A stretch of 64,000 nucleotides of DNA, taken from NCBI GenBank assembly GCA_038322235.1, contig JBBQFQ010000002.1, forward strand, positions 186,001 through 250,000. The letters are read 5' to 3'. Shown piece by piece: positions 40,445-49,205 of this stretch. The translations under genes were made by a program, and so were the position numbers. Below the pieces are notes generated by a model. It had not been told where the DNA came from. It worked only from the letters and a program-made list of their open reading frames with translations, and did no database searches. Source of the stretch: SZAS-18 sp038322235 (GTDB lineage: Bacteria > Verrucomicrobiota > Verrucomicrobiia > Chthoniobacterales > SZAS-18). Each line of letters opens with the position of its first letter. Position 1 is the first letter of the stretch.

Positions 40445-42601
40445 TCAACCCTTTTGCTTCCCTCTTCCCGGCTTGACGGGCGCGGCGGCTTTCGGATCCA
40501 GCCCGAGGTTTTCGAAGAACGGATCATTCGACTGCTTCCGGCCGAGGAATTTCTCGATCGATTCATTCGCATCACGCGAACCGCCGGGCTGATAGATCTC
40601 CAGGCGCAGTTTCATGCCGGCAGCGCGATCGAAGAAGCCGTCGGGAGCCTTCTTGAAAACCGTGGCCATGTCGGCGGCGATCGCATCGGCCCACGCGTAG
40701 CCGTAGTAGCCCGCGTCGTAAGCCATGAGATGGCCGAATCCCGAAGCAAAATCGGTCTTCGGATCCAGCGGGAGGAAGACCCGCTCAAGGCTGGCGTTTG
40801 CGATCTCCCGCGCGTCGATTTCGCCCTTCTTGTTCGGCTTCAGCGCGCCGTGGAGCGCCAAGTCGAGCGTCGCAAGGGCAAACTGCCGCCGATACGTGAC
40901 GGCAGCGGTGCCGAGTTTCGCCGCTTTCAGCTTCGCGATGATGTCACCCGGAATCCGACGCTGGGGGTCGCGGTAATCCGCCGCAAAGGTATCGAGCACG
41001 CGCTGATCCCACGCCCAATTCTCCAGCATTTGGGAGGGCGCCTCCACGAAATCGCGTTCCACGCTCGTCCCCGCGAAGCGGGAGAACTTCGCCCGCGTGA
41101 GGATCGAATGCATCGCGTGGCCAAACTCGTGGAAAAGAGTCTCCACGTCGCGATGCGGCAGGAGCGAAGGCGCATCGCCCGAAGGCGGGGGAAAATTACA
41201 CACGAGCGCGACGGCCGGTCGCTGACTGCGACCGTCCGGCAGCTGCTTCCCCTCAATGATGCCGAATTGCGCGAAGTGGTTGTATTTCCCCTCCCGCGGA
41301 TAGAGATCGAGATAAAACATCCCCATCGGTTCGCCGGTGGCGACATCGGTCACGATCCAGAGCTGCAGGTCGTCCACCCACTTGTACGGAGCTTCGATCT
41401 GCTCAAATTTCAGGCCGAAGATGCCCTCATAGATCCGGAACATGCCGGCGAGGCACTTCTCCATCGGAAAGTACACCTTCAGCTCGTCGGCGTTCACCGC
41501 GTACTTGGTCTTCTTCAGCTGGTTCACGTAGTAGCGCCAGTCCCACGCGCTGATTCGGGTCTTCGCATCTCCCGTATCGGCCGCTTTCAGCGCCTGCATC
41601 TCGGCGATTTCCGCGTCGAATTTCGGCTGCACCCCTCGCACGAGGTCCTCGATGAACTTCACCGCGTTCGCCCCGCTCTTTACCATCTTCGGCTCGGTCT
41701 GATAATCCGCCCAGCTCTTGTAGCCGAGCAATTGGGCGATCTCGGAGCGGACCCGGACGATTTGGTTCAAAAGTTCGCCGTTGCGCTCGGACGCGAGGGT
41801 GTCGCGCGCCTCGTACATCCGCCGGCGCGTGGCTTCCAGCTTCGCGTTATCCATGACGGCGAGGTTTTGGTACGTCTCGTTCGCCATCACGGTGAACTCC
41901 GCTCCGTCCTCGGACTTCTTGATCTTCGAAGAGGCGAGAAAATCCTCCGGCAGGCCCTCGAGCTCGGCGCGCGTGAAGACCACCGGAACCGTCGCGTCGG
42001 TGATGTTCGCAGAGAAGGTATTGGTCAGGTCCGCCAGCTCTTTCCGCTTGCGTTCCACTTCCTTGCGCAAGCCGGGCTGCAGCGCGAGACCGGCCCGGCG
42101 GTAATCCCGCATGACGTGCTCGAGCAGACGTTTTTGCTCGCCGGCGAGTTTGGGACCGCTCTTCGCAAAGGCGGCGATGGCCCGGTAAACGTCTTCGCGG
42201 TAGTCGAGCCCGACGCTCCATTTTTCGATCCGCGTCACCGCCTCCTCAGCTGCCTTCCGGACGGCGGCATCGGGACTCGTTTCCTTGATCAGCGTCAGCC
42301 GGTTGGCGACCGTGCTCACGCGGTAGCCGAGGTCGTCGAGCGCGCCGACGGTATTCGCAAACGCGACTTTCTTCGGCTCGAGCTTTCCGATGACTTCGAG
42401 CGCCGCATCGGCTTCCTTCAGGGCATTCTCGGCCGCCTTCGCCACCGACTCCGGCGTGGTCTCGAAGGTCGGAATCGCCAGCACGGCCCCGGCTTTGGTG
42501 GCAGCGGCCTGGAAGTCGTCGACCTTTTTCAGATCGGCCGCGCAAACGCCCGCGGCGAGGAGGATGGCAGGGGCGAGAAAAACGGCGGAGCGGGAGGGCA
42601 T
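40445..42601 (-). CDS. exported M3-family zinc oligopeptidase
   Basis: Metallopeptidase of 718 aa hydrolysing short peptides. HEFGH zinc motif near residue 490 (DVETLFHEFGHAMHSIL), upstream LPDGRSQRPAVALVCNF and downstream EAPSQMLENW, all characteristic of OpdA/Dcp-type M3 enzymes. Unlike cytosolic OpdA it has a signal peptide (SAVFLAPAILLAAGVCAA), implying a periplasmic enzyme. The ATG at 42601 is preferred to a TTG four codons earlier. It precedes oppA on the same strand, so peptides released outside could be imported by the Opp system (inference). Confidence 0.92.
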   Translation of the reverse strand: MPSRSAVFLAPAILLAAGVCAADLKKVDDFQAAATKAGAVLAIPTFETTPESVAKAAENALKEADAALEVIGKLEPKKVAFANTVGALDDLGYRVSTVANRLTLIKETSPDAAVRKAAEEAVTRIEKWSVGLDYREDVYRAIAAFAKSGPKLAGEQKRLLEHVMRDYRRAGLALQPGLRKEVERKRKELADLTNTFSANITDATVPVVFTRAELEGLPEDFLASSKIKKSEDGAEFTVMANETYQNLAVMDNAKLEATRRRMYEARDTLASERNGELLNQIVRVRSEIAQLLGYKSWADYQTEPKMVKSGANAVKFIEDLVRGVQPKFDAEIAEMQALKAADTGDAKTRISAWDWRYYVNQLKKTKYAVNADELKVYFPMEKCLAGMFRIYEGIFGLKFEQIEAPYKWVDDLQLWIVTDVATGEPMGMFYLDLYPREGKYNHFAQFGIIEGKQLPDGRSQRPAVALVCNFPPPSGDAPSLLPHRDVETLFHEFGHAMHSILTRAKFSRFAGTSVERDFVEAPSQMLENWAWDQRVLDTFAADYRDPQRRIPGDIIAKLKAAKLGTAAVTYRRQFALATLDLALHGALKPNKKGEIDAREIANASLERVFLPLDPKTDFASGFGHLMAYDAGYYGYAWADAIAADMATVFKKAPDGFFDRAAGMKLRLEIYQPGGSRDANESIEKFLGRKQSNDPFFENLGLDPKAAAPVKPGRGKQKG

Positions 42602-42703
42602 GGGCGTCAGCAAAGCGAGGCAAACCAGAAGGAAGGCGGGCCCGAGCCCGACGCAACCGGCATCGGCCCGCTGACGGGGAAGCCGCGAACGCCGTGCCCG
42701 AGG

Positions 42704-43423
42704 TCAGCCGGAGACCACGGCGCCGTCCCGTAGGCGGAGGACGCGCTGGGTGCGGGCGGCCAGGTCCGGATTATGCGTGACGAGGACAAGCGCAGTGGCG
42801 GCGTTGCGATTGAGCTCGAAGAGAAGCGAGACCACGCGCTCCGCCGTCTCGCCGTCGAGGTTCCCGGTCGGTTCATCCGCGAAAAGGAGCTTTGGCCGGT
42901 TGATGAACGCGCGGGCGAGGGCGACGCGCTGCTGCTCGCCGCCCGACAACTGGGACGGGTAGTGGTCGTGGCGGCCTGCCAGCCCGACCGAGGCCAGCCG
43001 GTCGGCCGCTTCCGCGCGCAACGCCTTCTGGCTGCGACGCGGCGCGGCGTTCATCGTCCCGAGCAACTCGGCAGGGACCATCACGTTTTCGAGTGCCGTG
43101 AGGGTCGGGATCAATTGGAAGTTCTGGAACACGAACCCCGTGTGTTCGCCGCGGACGCGCGCGCGCTCGTCTTCGCCGAGCTGATCGAGGAGCACACCGG
43201 CGAGCCGAATGCTGCCCGAACTCACGCGATCCAGGCCGGCGCACAGTCCGAGGAGGGTGGTTTTGCCGCTGCCCGAGGGTCCGACGATGGCGAGCGATTC
43301 ACCTGGGGCGAGCGCGAAGGAGACGCTCCGGAGAACGCTCAGCTCGCCGGCGCCGTTTGGCGCGGGATAGCTTTTCGAGGCATCGACGGCCTCCAGAATG
43401 GGCTCCCGGGATTCCTGACTCAC
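42704..43423 (-). CDS. ABC transporter ATP-binding protein (LolD/MacB-like), orphan
   Basis: ATPase of 239 aa. Walker A GPSGSGKTT near 49, Q-loop FVFQNFQLIPTLTALENV, signature LSGGEQQRVALARAF, Walker B KLLFADEPTGNLD, H-loop LVTHN. The LIPTLTALENVMVP block is typical of the LolD/YbbA/MacB group, which pair with FtsX-like permeases. No such permease is beside it. The ATG overlaps the stop of the upstream GNAT gene (ATGA), so the two are translationally coupled. Confidence 0.9.
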   Translation of the reverse strand: MSQESREPILEAVDASKSYPAPNGAGELSVLRSVSFALAPGESLAIVGPSGSGKTTLLGLCAGLDRVSSGSIRLAGVLLDQLGEDERARVRGEHTGFVFQNFQLIPTLTALENVMVPAELLGTMNAAPRRSQKALRAEAADRLASVGLAGRHDHYPSQLSGGEQQRVALARAFINRPKLLFADEPTGNLDGETAERVVSLLFELNRNAATALVLVTHNPDLAARTQRVLRLRDGAVVSG

Positions 43424-43944
43424 GCGAGGAATTCCGGGGGCAGGTCAACCGGTTCGCCGGCGCCGGCGAACTTGGGATAGACAAATTTTTCGGCGGGCAC
43501 ACCTTTGCGAGTGATTCCGAAGGCGCGCTTCACGCCCTCCACTTTCATCGCCTGGAGGGAGCGCCAGAGCAGGTCAGTCCCGAGTCCGCGGTTCCGGTAT
43601 TCGAGTAGAATACAGGGACCGGAGAGGAGATGGCACTCCGACGCCGGATTGACAGAAAAGACCGATGCCCCGACGAGACGAGAGCCGTGAGCGAGGACGA
43701 GGCCGGGGATTTCCTGCGCTTCGAAGACCAACCGTACCTGCTCCGCGAGCTTGTCCTTGATCCGCCGGTACGACTCCGCCCAGTCGCTATCGAGAGTGAA
43801 GCTGTTGACGATCACGGCCTGGACGACGTCGAGTTCACGGCGCTGCGCCGGACGGACCACGGTATTCACGGGGAGCCGGCCGGTGGCGGGCTCACCCATC
43901 TTTTCGAGATCCCACGCGAACCGCGTCCACTGAACAAGCTTCAT
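43420..43944 (-). CDS. GNAT-family N-acetyltransferase
   Basis: Acyltransferase of 174 aa. The acetyl-CoA loop is EYRNRGLGTDLLWRSLQ near 120-136; N-terminal part NTVVRPAQRRELDVVQAVIVNSF and central GLVLAHGSRLVGASVFSVN follow the GNAT strand order. The C-terminus (FVYPKFAGAG) ends at the overlap with the ABC ATPase gene. Substrate unknown; coupling to a LolD-like ATPase is unexplained. Confidence 0.82.
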   Translation of the reverse strand: MKLVQWTRFAWDLEKMGEPATGRLPVNTVVRPAQRRELDVVQAVIVNSFTLDSDWAESYRRIKDKLAEQVRLVFEAQEIPGLVLAHGSRLVGASVFSVNPASECHLLSGPCILLEYRNRGLGTDLLWRSLQAMKVEGVKRAFGITRKGVPAEKFVYPKFAGAGEPVDLPPEFLA

Positions 43945-44030
43945 AGAGCGGGCAGTGTGTGCGGGCAGTGCGCCCCGAGCAACCCCCCCGGAAGACGAAT
44001 TCCGCGGTCCCGCGGAGACCGGACCGCCCG

Positions 44031-45131
44031 TTATCCCAATCGCGCAATGATCGCGTCTGCCATCCCCTCGGTTTCAACACGTTGCCCCGTTCCAGCGAAG
44101 ATGTCACCGGTCCGGAAACCGTCATCGATCGCGCGATCCACCGCGGCCTCGATGCCCCGGGCGATGTCATCGCGGCCGAACGTGTGGCGGAACATCAAGG
44201 CGCCAGAAAGGATCTGTGCGACCGGATTCGCGACGCCGAGGCCGGCGATGTCCGGTGCGCTCCCGCCGCTGGGCTCATAGAGTCCAAACGGGAATCTGCG
44301 GCCATCCGCCGAGCCGAGACTCGCGCTGGGCAGCATCCCGAGCGAACCGGCGAGCATCGCCATTTCGTCGCTGAGAATGTCGCCAAAGAGATTCTCGGCG
44401 AGGAGTACATCAAAATCCCGCGGACGCCGAATCAGCTGCATCGCGGCGTTGTCGACGTAGAGGTGGTCGAGCGCGACCTCGGGGAACTCTGGCGCGATCT
44501 CGATGACCGTCCGCCGCCAGAGGACGCTATTTTCGAGGACGTTCGCCTTGTCCACCGAAGTGAGTTTCCGCCGCCGCAGCCGGGCCGCGGCGAAAGCGAT
44601 GCGCGTCACGCGTTCGATCTCGGAGCGGCGGTAAACCATCGTATCCACCGCGACCGGCTCTCCATCCTCGAGATGCTGGCCCTTCGGCCGGCCGAAATAC
44701 AAGCCCCCGGTCAGTTCGCGGACGCAGAGAATGTCGAAGCCATCGCCGATGATCTCGGCGCGGAGTGGCGACGCATGGGAGAGCGCGGCCCGGCAGCGGG
44801 TGGGTCGGAGGTTGGCAAAGAGTTTGAAATGCTGGCGCAGCGGCAGAAGCGCACCCCGCTCCGGCTGTTCCGCGGGCGGCAGATGCTCCCATTTCGGTCC
44901 GCCGACCGAGCCAAAGAGGATGGCATCCGCCTGCTCGCAGGCCGTAAGGGTCGAGGCGGGCAAGGCCGAGCCCGCCGCATCAATAGCCGCACCGCCAACC
45001 GGATACTCGTCGAGTTGAATCGTGATTCCGGCCCGTTCCGCAACGACACCCAGCACCCGCAGCGCAGCCCGCATCACCTCCGGACCGATGCCGTCTCCAC
45101 TGAGGACGGCGACTCGGTATGCATCTGTCAT
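44031..45131 (-). CDS. leuB: 3-isopropylmalate dehydrogenase
   Basis: Leucine-biosynthesis enzyme oxidising and decarboxylating 3-isopropylmalate with NAD, 366 aa. AVLSGDGIGPEVM start, ILFGSVGGPKWEHLP, LRQHFKLFANLRPTR substrate arginines, VRELTGGLYFGRP, VDKANVLENSVLWR (catalytic Lys), the metal-binding motif NLFGDILSDEMAMLAGSLGMLPSASLG, and GSAPDIAGLGVANPVA. ATG 45131 is used rather than an in-frame TTG at 45140. No other leu genes adjoin. The start lies only 8 bases past the U-run of an upstream terminator, so a separate promoter or an almost leaderless message is implied. Confidence 0.95.
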   Translation of the reverse strand: MTDAYRVAVLSGDGIGPEVMRAALRVLGVVAERAGITIQLDEYPVGGAAIDAAGSALPASTLTACEQADAILFGSVGGPKWEHLPPAEQPERGALLPLRQHFKLFANLRPTRCRAALSHASPLRAEIIGDGFDILCVRELTGGLYFGRPKGQHLEDGEPVAVDTMVYRRSEIERVTRIAFAAARLRRRKLTSVDKANVLENSVLWRRTVIEIAPEFPEVALDHLYVDNAAMQLIRRPRDFDVLLAENLFGDILSDEMAMLAGSLGMLPSASLGSADGRRFPFGLYEPSGGSAPDIAGLGVANPVAQILSGALMFRHTFGRDDIARGIEAAVDRAIDDGFRTGDIFAGTGQRVETEGMADAIIARLG

Positions 45132-45138
45132 CGGAGTC

Positions 45139-45170
45139 AAAAAACCGCCGGAGCATTTCGGCTCCGGCGG
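45139..45170 (-). terminator. rho-independent terminator after the secretin gene
   Basis: On the minus strand, a perfect 10-bp stem (CCGCCGGAGC with GCTCCGGCGG, 6-nt loop; 45170-45145) followed by six T (45144-45139). It ends the secretin transcript 38 bp after the stop and abuts the leuB start. Confidence 0.9.
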
Positions 45171-45208
45171 TCAAGAAAACGGGCTTAAAGTGACGAACGA
45201 CGCTGGAC

Positions 45209-47035
45209 TCAGCGACTGCGACTGGTCGCAGATTCGCGGTAGCTGACGCCCTTGCTGTCCCCGCAATTCGTACCCGGTTTCGGATACTCTCCGGCGATCG
45301 GACGGTCGGGAGTGTCGATGAGCTTGATCGATCCCTTGGCATTGTTCCGCCAGCCACCCGGCTCGGCGAACTCGTTGCCGCTGTTTCTCAGACCCGTGAC
45401 CTGGTCCTCGAGACCCGTGCCGTAGGGCTGATTGATAACCGTCGGAGTAATGAATACGAGAAGATTGCGCTTCGTGCGGGAATTCAGACGCTCCTGGAAG
45501 AGATAGCCGATGATCGGAATGTCGCCAAGCACGGGAACCTTCGTCTTCCCTTTCGACGTTTCGTCCTGGAGCAGTCCGCCAATCGCGAGCGTGCAACCAC
45601 TCTTAATCAGTACATTGGATTCGAGGGAGCGGGTGTCGATGATCGGGCTCGAGACACTCGCGCCTCCGAAGGTGAACACCTGATCACCAACCCGGTTGCT
45701 GATTTCGGGCTTCACGGACAGCGTCACGAAACCGTCCTTATTGATGGTCGGCTTCACGATGAGGGTGTTTCCAAACGTCTTGTCCTCGAAGCCGGAAAAT
45801 ACGGCCGTAGCGGTCTGTTCGTTGAAGTTCAGGCGGGGCACCGGCTGCTTGCGGACGATCTTAATCGTCGCTTCGAGGTTGTTCGCGGTGACGATGCGCG
45901 GATTCGCGAGGAATTCCGCGTCCGCATCCTCGTTCAGGAAGCGGAGCGTCGCCGACATCTGTGGGACGGAGAGAATCGCAATCTGACCGAGTAATTGCCG
46001 GCCGAAGTCGCCGATTCCGCCGCTGACGGCGAACTCATTTGTTTGAACTTGGCGCTGGCCGTTAAAACTGATGGTCCCCGGCCCCCGCTGATCCACCGTC
46101 ACCGGAATCCCGGACGAATTGAACAGCGGAACGGTTGACTGAGTCGGTTGACCACGGTTGATCACGGTCTGGGCGGCCACCGAACTGAGCGCTCCTGGAC
46201 CGGACGCACCGTAGCGAAAGGTCTGCGGCTGCGTCGAACTGCCGACCACGCCGGCCCAATTGATCCCGTAGCTCTGGCGCGGGTTGGCGGCGACTTCAAC
46301 AAGGCGCGCTTCAATCATGACCTGCTTGGTCGGCGTATCGATCTTCCGAAGGAACTCCCTGACCTTGTCGATGTGGGATTTGAATTCGGTGAAGTAGATC
46401 GTGTTTGTGCGGTCGTCGACCTGCGGCTTGATCCGGGCCTGCAGCTGGCCTTCGACGAGAGCGATGGACTTGGAAGCCGTCGCGTAGCTGAAAGTATAGA
46501 AGTCGCTGTCCGTCGGCTCCGCGGCCTTCTCCGAGGGATCTTTGACGTAGTTGACGTTGCCGATCTGCGTGAAGAGCAGGCCCTTTGAGGTGCAGATGAT
46601 GTTGATCGCTTCGAGCGCGGTCACGTCTTCAAGCCGGATTGTGACGGGACTCGGCACAGCGAGCACTTTGTCGCTGATCACGAGATTGATGCGCGCCTGC
46701 CGGGCGAGGAGGCGGAGAACGGTGCCAAGCTCGGTGCCTTCAAATTCGCGAGCCCGCGCGCCGGAAGCGTTCGCGTCCGTTGGCGTGGTCGGTTGACTCG
46801 AAATCGTCGGAGGTTCAATGGGCGCCGGTCCCGCCTGCCCGGGAGCGACGGGCGCCGGCAAGTCACCCGGCGTCGAGCCAGGAACCGGGTTCTGCGCGAG
46901 AGTCGGAGGCGGGAGCGGGGCGGGAGAGAGAGGCGGCGGCGCGCCGGCGCCGGAGGTTGGCTGCTGCGCCCATGCACCGGCCGTCGTGAGCGACGCGGTG
47001 ATGGCAGCGAGGAGATGCGTTCTGAGAGGGTTCAT
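45209..47035 (-). CDS. secretin-like outer-membrane protein (type II/IV pilus secretin family)
   Basis: Predicted outer-membrane channel subunit, 608 aa. Signal peptide MNPLRTHLLAAITASLTTAGAWA, a Pro-rich stretch, then a secretin/TonB short N-terminal-type domain (ELGTVLRLLARQARINLVISDKV, TIRLEDVTALEAINIICTSKGL), N1-like KH domain (VDDRTNTIYFTEFKSHIDKVREFLRKIDTPTKQVMIEARLVEV), and the secretin core ending VPVLGDIPIIGYLFQER with LLVFITPTVI. The ATG at 47035 is chosen over an upstream extension that overlaps trpF. Plausible partner of the PilT/PilU motors 4-6 kb away, but no pilM-P genes are nearby. A terminator follows. Confidence 0.88.
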   Translation of the reverse strand: MNPLRTHLLAAITASLTTAGAWAQQPTSGAGAPPPLSPAPLPPPTLAQNPVPGSTPGDLPAPVAPGQAGPAPIEPPTISSQPTTPTDANASGARAREFEGTELGTVLRLLARQARINLVISDKVLAVPSPVTIRLEDVTALEAINIICTSKGLLFTQIGNVNYVKDPSEKAAEPTDSDFYTFSYATASKSIALVEGQLQARIKPQVDDRTNTIYFTEFKSHIDKVREFLRKIDTPTKQVMIEARLVEVAANPRQSYGINWAGVVGSSTQPQTFRYGASGPGALSSVAAQTVINRGQPTQSTVPLFNSSGIPVTVDQRGPGTISFNGQRQVQTNEFAVSGGIGDFGRQLLGQIAILSVPQMSATLRFLNEDADAEFLANPRIVTANNLEATIKIVRKQPVPRLNFNEQTATAVFSGFEDKTFGNTLIVKPTINKDGFVTLSVKPEISNRVGDQVFTFGGASVSSPIIDTRSLESNVLIKSGCTLAIGGLLQDETSKGKTKVPVLGDIPIIGYLFQERLNSRTKRNLLVFITPTVINQPYGTGLEDQVTGLRNSGNEFAEPGGWRNNAKGSIKLIDTPDRPIAGEYPKPGTNCGDSKGVSYRESATSRSR

Positions 47036-47123
47036 CGCACGTGGTTGGGTCAAGGTTGAGGCGAGGGGCAGTTGAGCACAAAGCACACCAGCGACATCGT
47101 TATCCAGCAAAATCGTTTTGCAG

Positions 47124-47816
47124 TCACGCTTTTTTTGCAGTGTCTCTGTCAAAAAGTTTTGGACCCTTTTCGACCCCCTCCGCGCCACTGCCCAGCGCCT
47201 CGACGAAGGCACGCATGAGCCTGTGGTCTTTGCGCCGGGCGTCCGCGGCGACTTCGACGCCGCTCGCAACGTCCACCCCGTCTGGTCGCACTCTTCGGTA
47301 AGCATCACTGACATTTAGCGGCGTTAGACCCCCCGAAAGAAAAAATGCGCGGCCCCCGTGAACGCGGAACTCGTGCGCGAGCGCCCAGTCGAACGTCGCG
47401 CCGGTTCCGCCCATCGTCCCAGACTGAAATGTGTCCAGCAGCACTGTCACGGCGGAAGGGAGAGAAGGGATCACGGCAAAGCTGCCCGCGTCGCGAATCC
47501 GGATCGCCTTGATCACGGGGATGCCGGCCGATTCCAGCTGGACGCAGAGACTGGCGGGCTCATCGCCGTGGAGTTGAATGGCGTCGAGATCCGGATTCTC
47601 TGCGGCCGTCAGAGCATCCTGAAGAGACGGGTTGACCATGACCGCCACCCGGCTGACGTGAACCGGCAGATCGCGGAGCCACCCCGCGCGCTCGAGCGGC
47701 AGAAATCGCTTGGATTGCGGCCAGAGATTCACGCCGAGCACGTCCGCACCAGCAGCGACCGCGGCGAGGGCGTCCGCGGCACACGTAATACCGCAAATCT
47801 TGATGCGTGGTCTCAT
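47124..47816 (-). CDS. trpF: phosphoribosylanthranilate isomerase
   Basis: Tryptophan-biosynthesis TIM barrel, 230 aa. RIKICGIT with the general-base Cys8, GADVLGVNLWPQSKRF, LDAIQLHGDEPASLC, IKAIRI, VLLDTF with the general-acid Asp, the phosphate-binding FFLSGGLTPLNVSDA and DGVDVASGVE. About 25 residues longer than usual at the C-terminus, ending in a basic tail. It starts 9 bp after a single-domain response regulator and is likely cotranscribed with it; no other trp gene is present. Confidence 0.95.
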   Translation of the reverse strand: MRPRIKICGITCAADALAAVAAGADVLGVNLWPQSKRFLPLERAGWLRDLPVHVSRVAVMVNPSLQDALTAAENPDLDAIQLHGDEPASLCVQLESAGIPVIKAIRIRDAGSFAVIPSLPSAVTVLLDTFQSGTMGGTGATFDWALAHEFRVHGGRAFFLSGGLTPLNVSDAYRRVRPDGVDVASGVEVAADARRKDHRLMRAFVEALGSGAEGVEKGPKLFDRDTAKKA

Positions 47817-47825
47817 GGACGTGAG

Positions 47826-48239
47826 TCACCGCGCATCCAGCAGGCACCGCGAGACCTTCACGAGCACTCGATCCAGCGTGAACGGTTTCGCGAGCATGCC
47901 CCGCACGCCCGGCTCGCGGAGCACCTCCTGAGCCCGCGGATGATCGCCGTGACCGGTGAGGAGAAGCATCGGGGGGAGCGGCGGAATCGGTGGATCGCTG
48001 TTTTCGTAGACTGTACGGATCATCCGATACAGGAGCGCGCCATCCATCTGCGGCATGACGAGGTCAAAGATGAACAAGTCGTACCGCCGCTTCAGCGCGA
48101 GCTCGAACGCGTACTCCGGGCTGGGCGTGGCATCGACATGGCACCCCTCCACCAGCGAAGCCAGCGCTTCCCGGAGCAGGCCGAGGACGCCGACGTCATC
48201 GTCGGCGATCAGGATGTTGCGTTCGATTTCGACGGACAT
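47826..48239 (-). CDS. single-domain response regulator (CheY-like)
   Basis: Receiver-only protein, 137 aa, from the ATG at 48239. Acidic pocket ADDD (12-15), phospho-acceptor Asp59 in IFDLVMPQMDG, switch Thr in MLLLTGHGD and the conserved Lys in GMLAKPF. No output domain. Runs into trpF with a 9-bp gap. The partner kinase is not in the window. Confidence 0.9.
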   Translation of the reverse strand: MSVEIERNILIADDDVGVLGLLREALASLVEGCHVDATPSPEYAFELALKRRYDLFIFDLVMPQMDGALLYRMIRTVYENSDPPIPPLPPMLLLTGHGDHPRAQEVLREPGVRGMLAKPFTLDRVLVKVSRCLLDAR

Positions 48240-48292
48240 GGCGCAGGCGGGTGGCGAGGTGAATGGGCCGGGGAATGATGCATCTTCGTGGG

Positions 48293-48547
48293 ATGGAACC
48301 AACGACCTTCTACCGCGAACTCGCATCCGCGCTGCAATCGCGCCTCGCCGTCATTCAGGACCGCGCCCATTACGAGCGCGACGCGGCCGACCACCTCAAC
48401 GCGCTCCGAGAGGCGTCCGAGCGGATCGAGATCGTCGCCGCCGGTCTTCCCCAACCGCTCGACCCGACGCTCGCCCACTACCTCGAGCGCCGGAGCTACG
48501 ACAAGGCGCTGGCGTGGCTGGAGGAGACGCTCGCGGCGCGGACGTAG
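48293..48547 (+). CDS. small hypothetical protein
   Basis: Helical protein of 84 aa (EPTTFYRELASALQSRLAVI, then HLNALREASERIEIVAAGL, ending ERRSYDKALAWLEETL). ATG 48293 follows a weak GTGGG; an ATG at 48263 is less likely. Not recognised. Divergent from the response regulator and convergent with the dps gene by 8 bp. Confidence 0.6.
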   Translation: MEPTTFYRELASALQSRLAVIQDRAHYERDAADHLNALREASERIEIVAAGLPQPLDPTLAHYLERRSYDKALAWLEETLAART

Positions 48548-48555
48548 GACGACGT

Positions 48556-49065
48556 TCAATCCTCGAGGTGCGCCTCAAGAAACCAGAGCGCCTTGTCGAG
48601 CGAACGAGAGACTCCCGTAAAAAGGTCCGAGCTGTCGGCATCGCCCGCTTCGGCCGTGGCGGCGATGGCCTGACGGGTGGACTTCGCGAGCGCTGCGAAC
48701 CGGTCCGACAGGGCGACCACATGTTCGTGCCCCTGAATCGCCTCGAGCGGATACTCGTCGAGGACCGAGGTCGCCGCCGCGATGCGGGCCGTTCCCAGTG
48801 CGGTACCGCCGAGCGCCGTGCATCGTTCGGCGATCTCGTCGACGTTCTCCTCGAGTTCCTCATGGAGTTTGTCGAACAGCTCGTGGAGGGCGATAAAATG
48901 CGCTCCGCGCACGTTCCAGTGCGCCTGCTTGGTCTGGGAGGCCAGATCGACGGTATCGGCGAGTTGCTGGTTCAAAATCGCCACGACCGTCTCGCGCACT
49001 TCGCGCGGGAGATCGTTGCGGCTGGGATGCAGCGGAGAGGTTGGTTCTGATTTCCGTTTGGCCAT
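48556..49065 (-). CDS. dps: Dps-like ferritin-family DNA-protection protein
   Basis: Dodecameric iron-storage and DNA-protecting protein, 169 aa. The N-terminal ferroxidase motif is KQAHWNVRGAHFIALHELFDKLHEELEENVDEIAER (His, Asp and Glu ligands present) and the C-terminal helices include HEHVVALSDRFAALAKSTRQAI. A basic N-terminus (MAKRKSE) suits DNA contact. The ATG at 49065 is preferred over an upstream extension. Stress induction is expected from the family but no regulator site was found. Confidence 0.9.
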   Translation of the reverse strand: MAKRKSEPTSPLHPSRNDLPREVRETVVAILNQQLADTVDLASQTKQAHWNVRGAHFIALHELFDKLHEELEENVDEIAERCTALGGTALGTARIAAATSVLDEYPLEAIQGHEHVVALSDRFAALAKSTRQAIAATAEAGDADSSDLFTGVSRSLDKALWFLEAHLED

Positions 49066-49205
49066 GATGGCGCAATGTAACCCGATGCGGCGCTCGGAGG
49101 CGCATGGAAATCTGTCATCACCCGCCGGTCGCACGCGGAGCGGACCCAAAATCTCCGCGCCGAGGATTTACCCAGGGGCGACCCGGCCCATAATCATCCG
49201 TCGTC

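Noticed and set aside
40391..42733. 780-aa plus-strand frame opposite the M3 peptidase
   Set aside because: Shadow of a gene with an intact HEFGH motif.
47036..47314. 93-codon N-terminal extension of the secretin
   Set aside because: Overlaps trpF and precedes the clear signal peptide at 47035.
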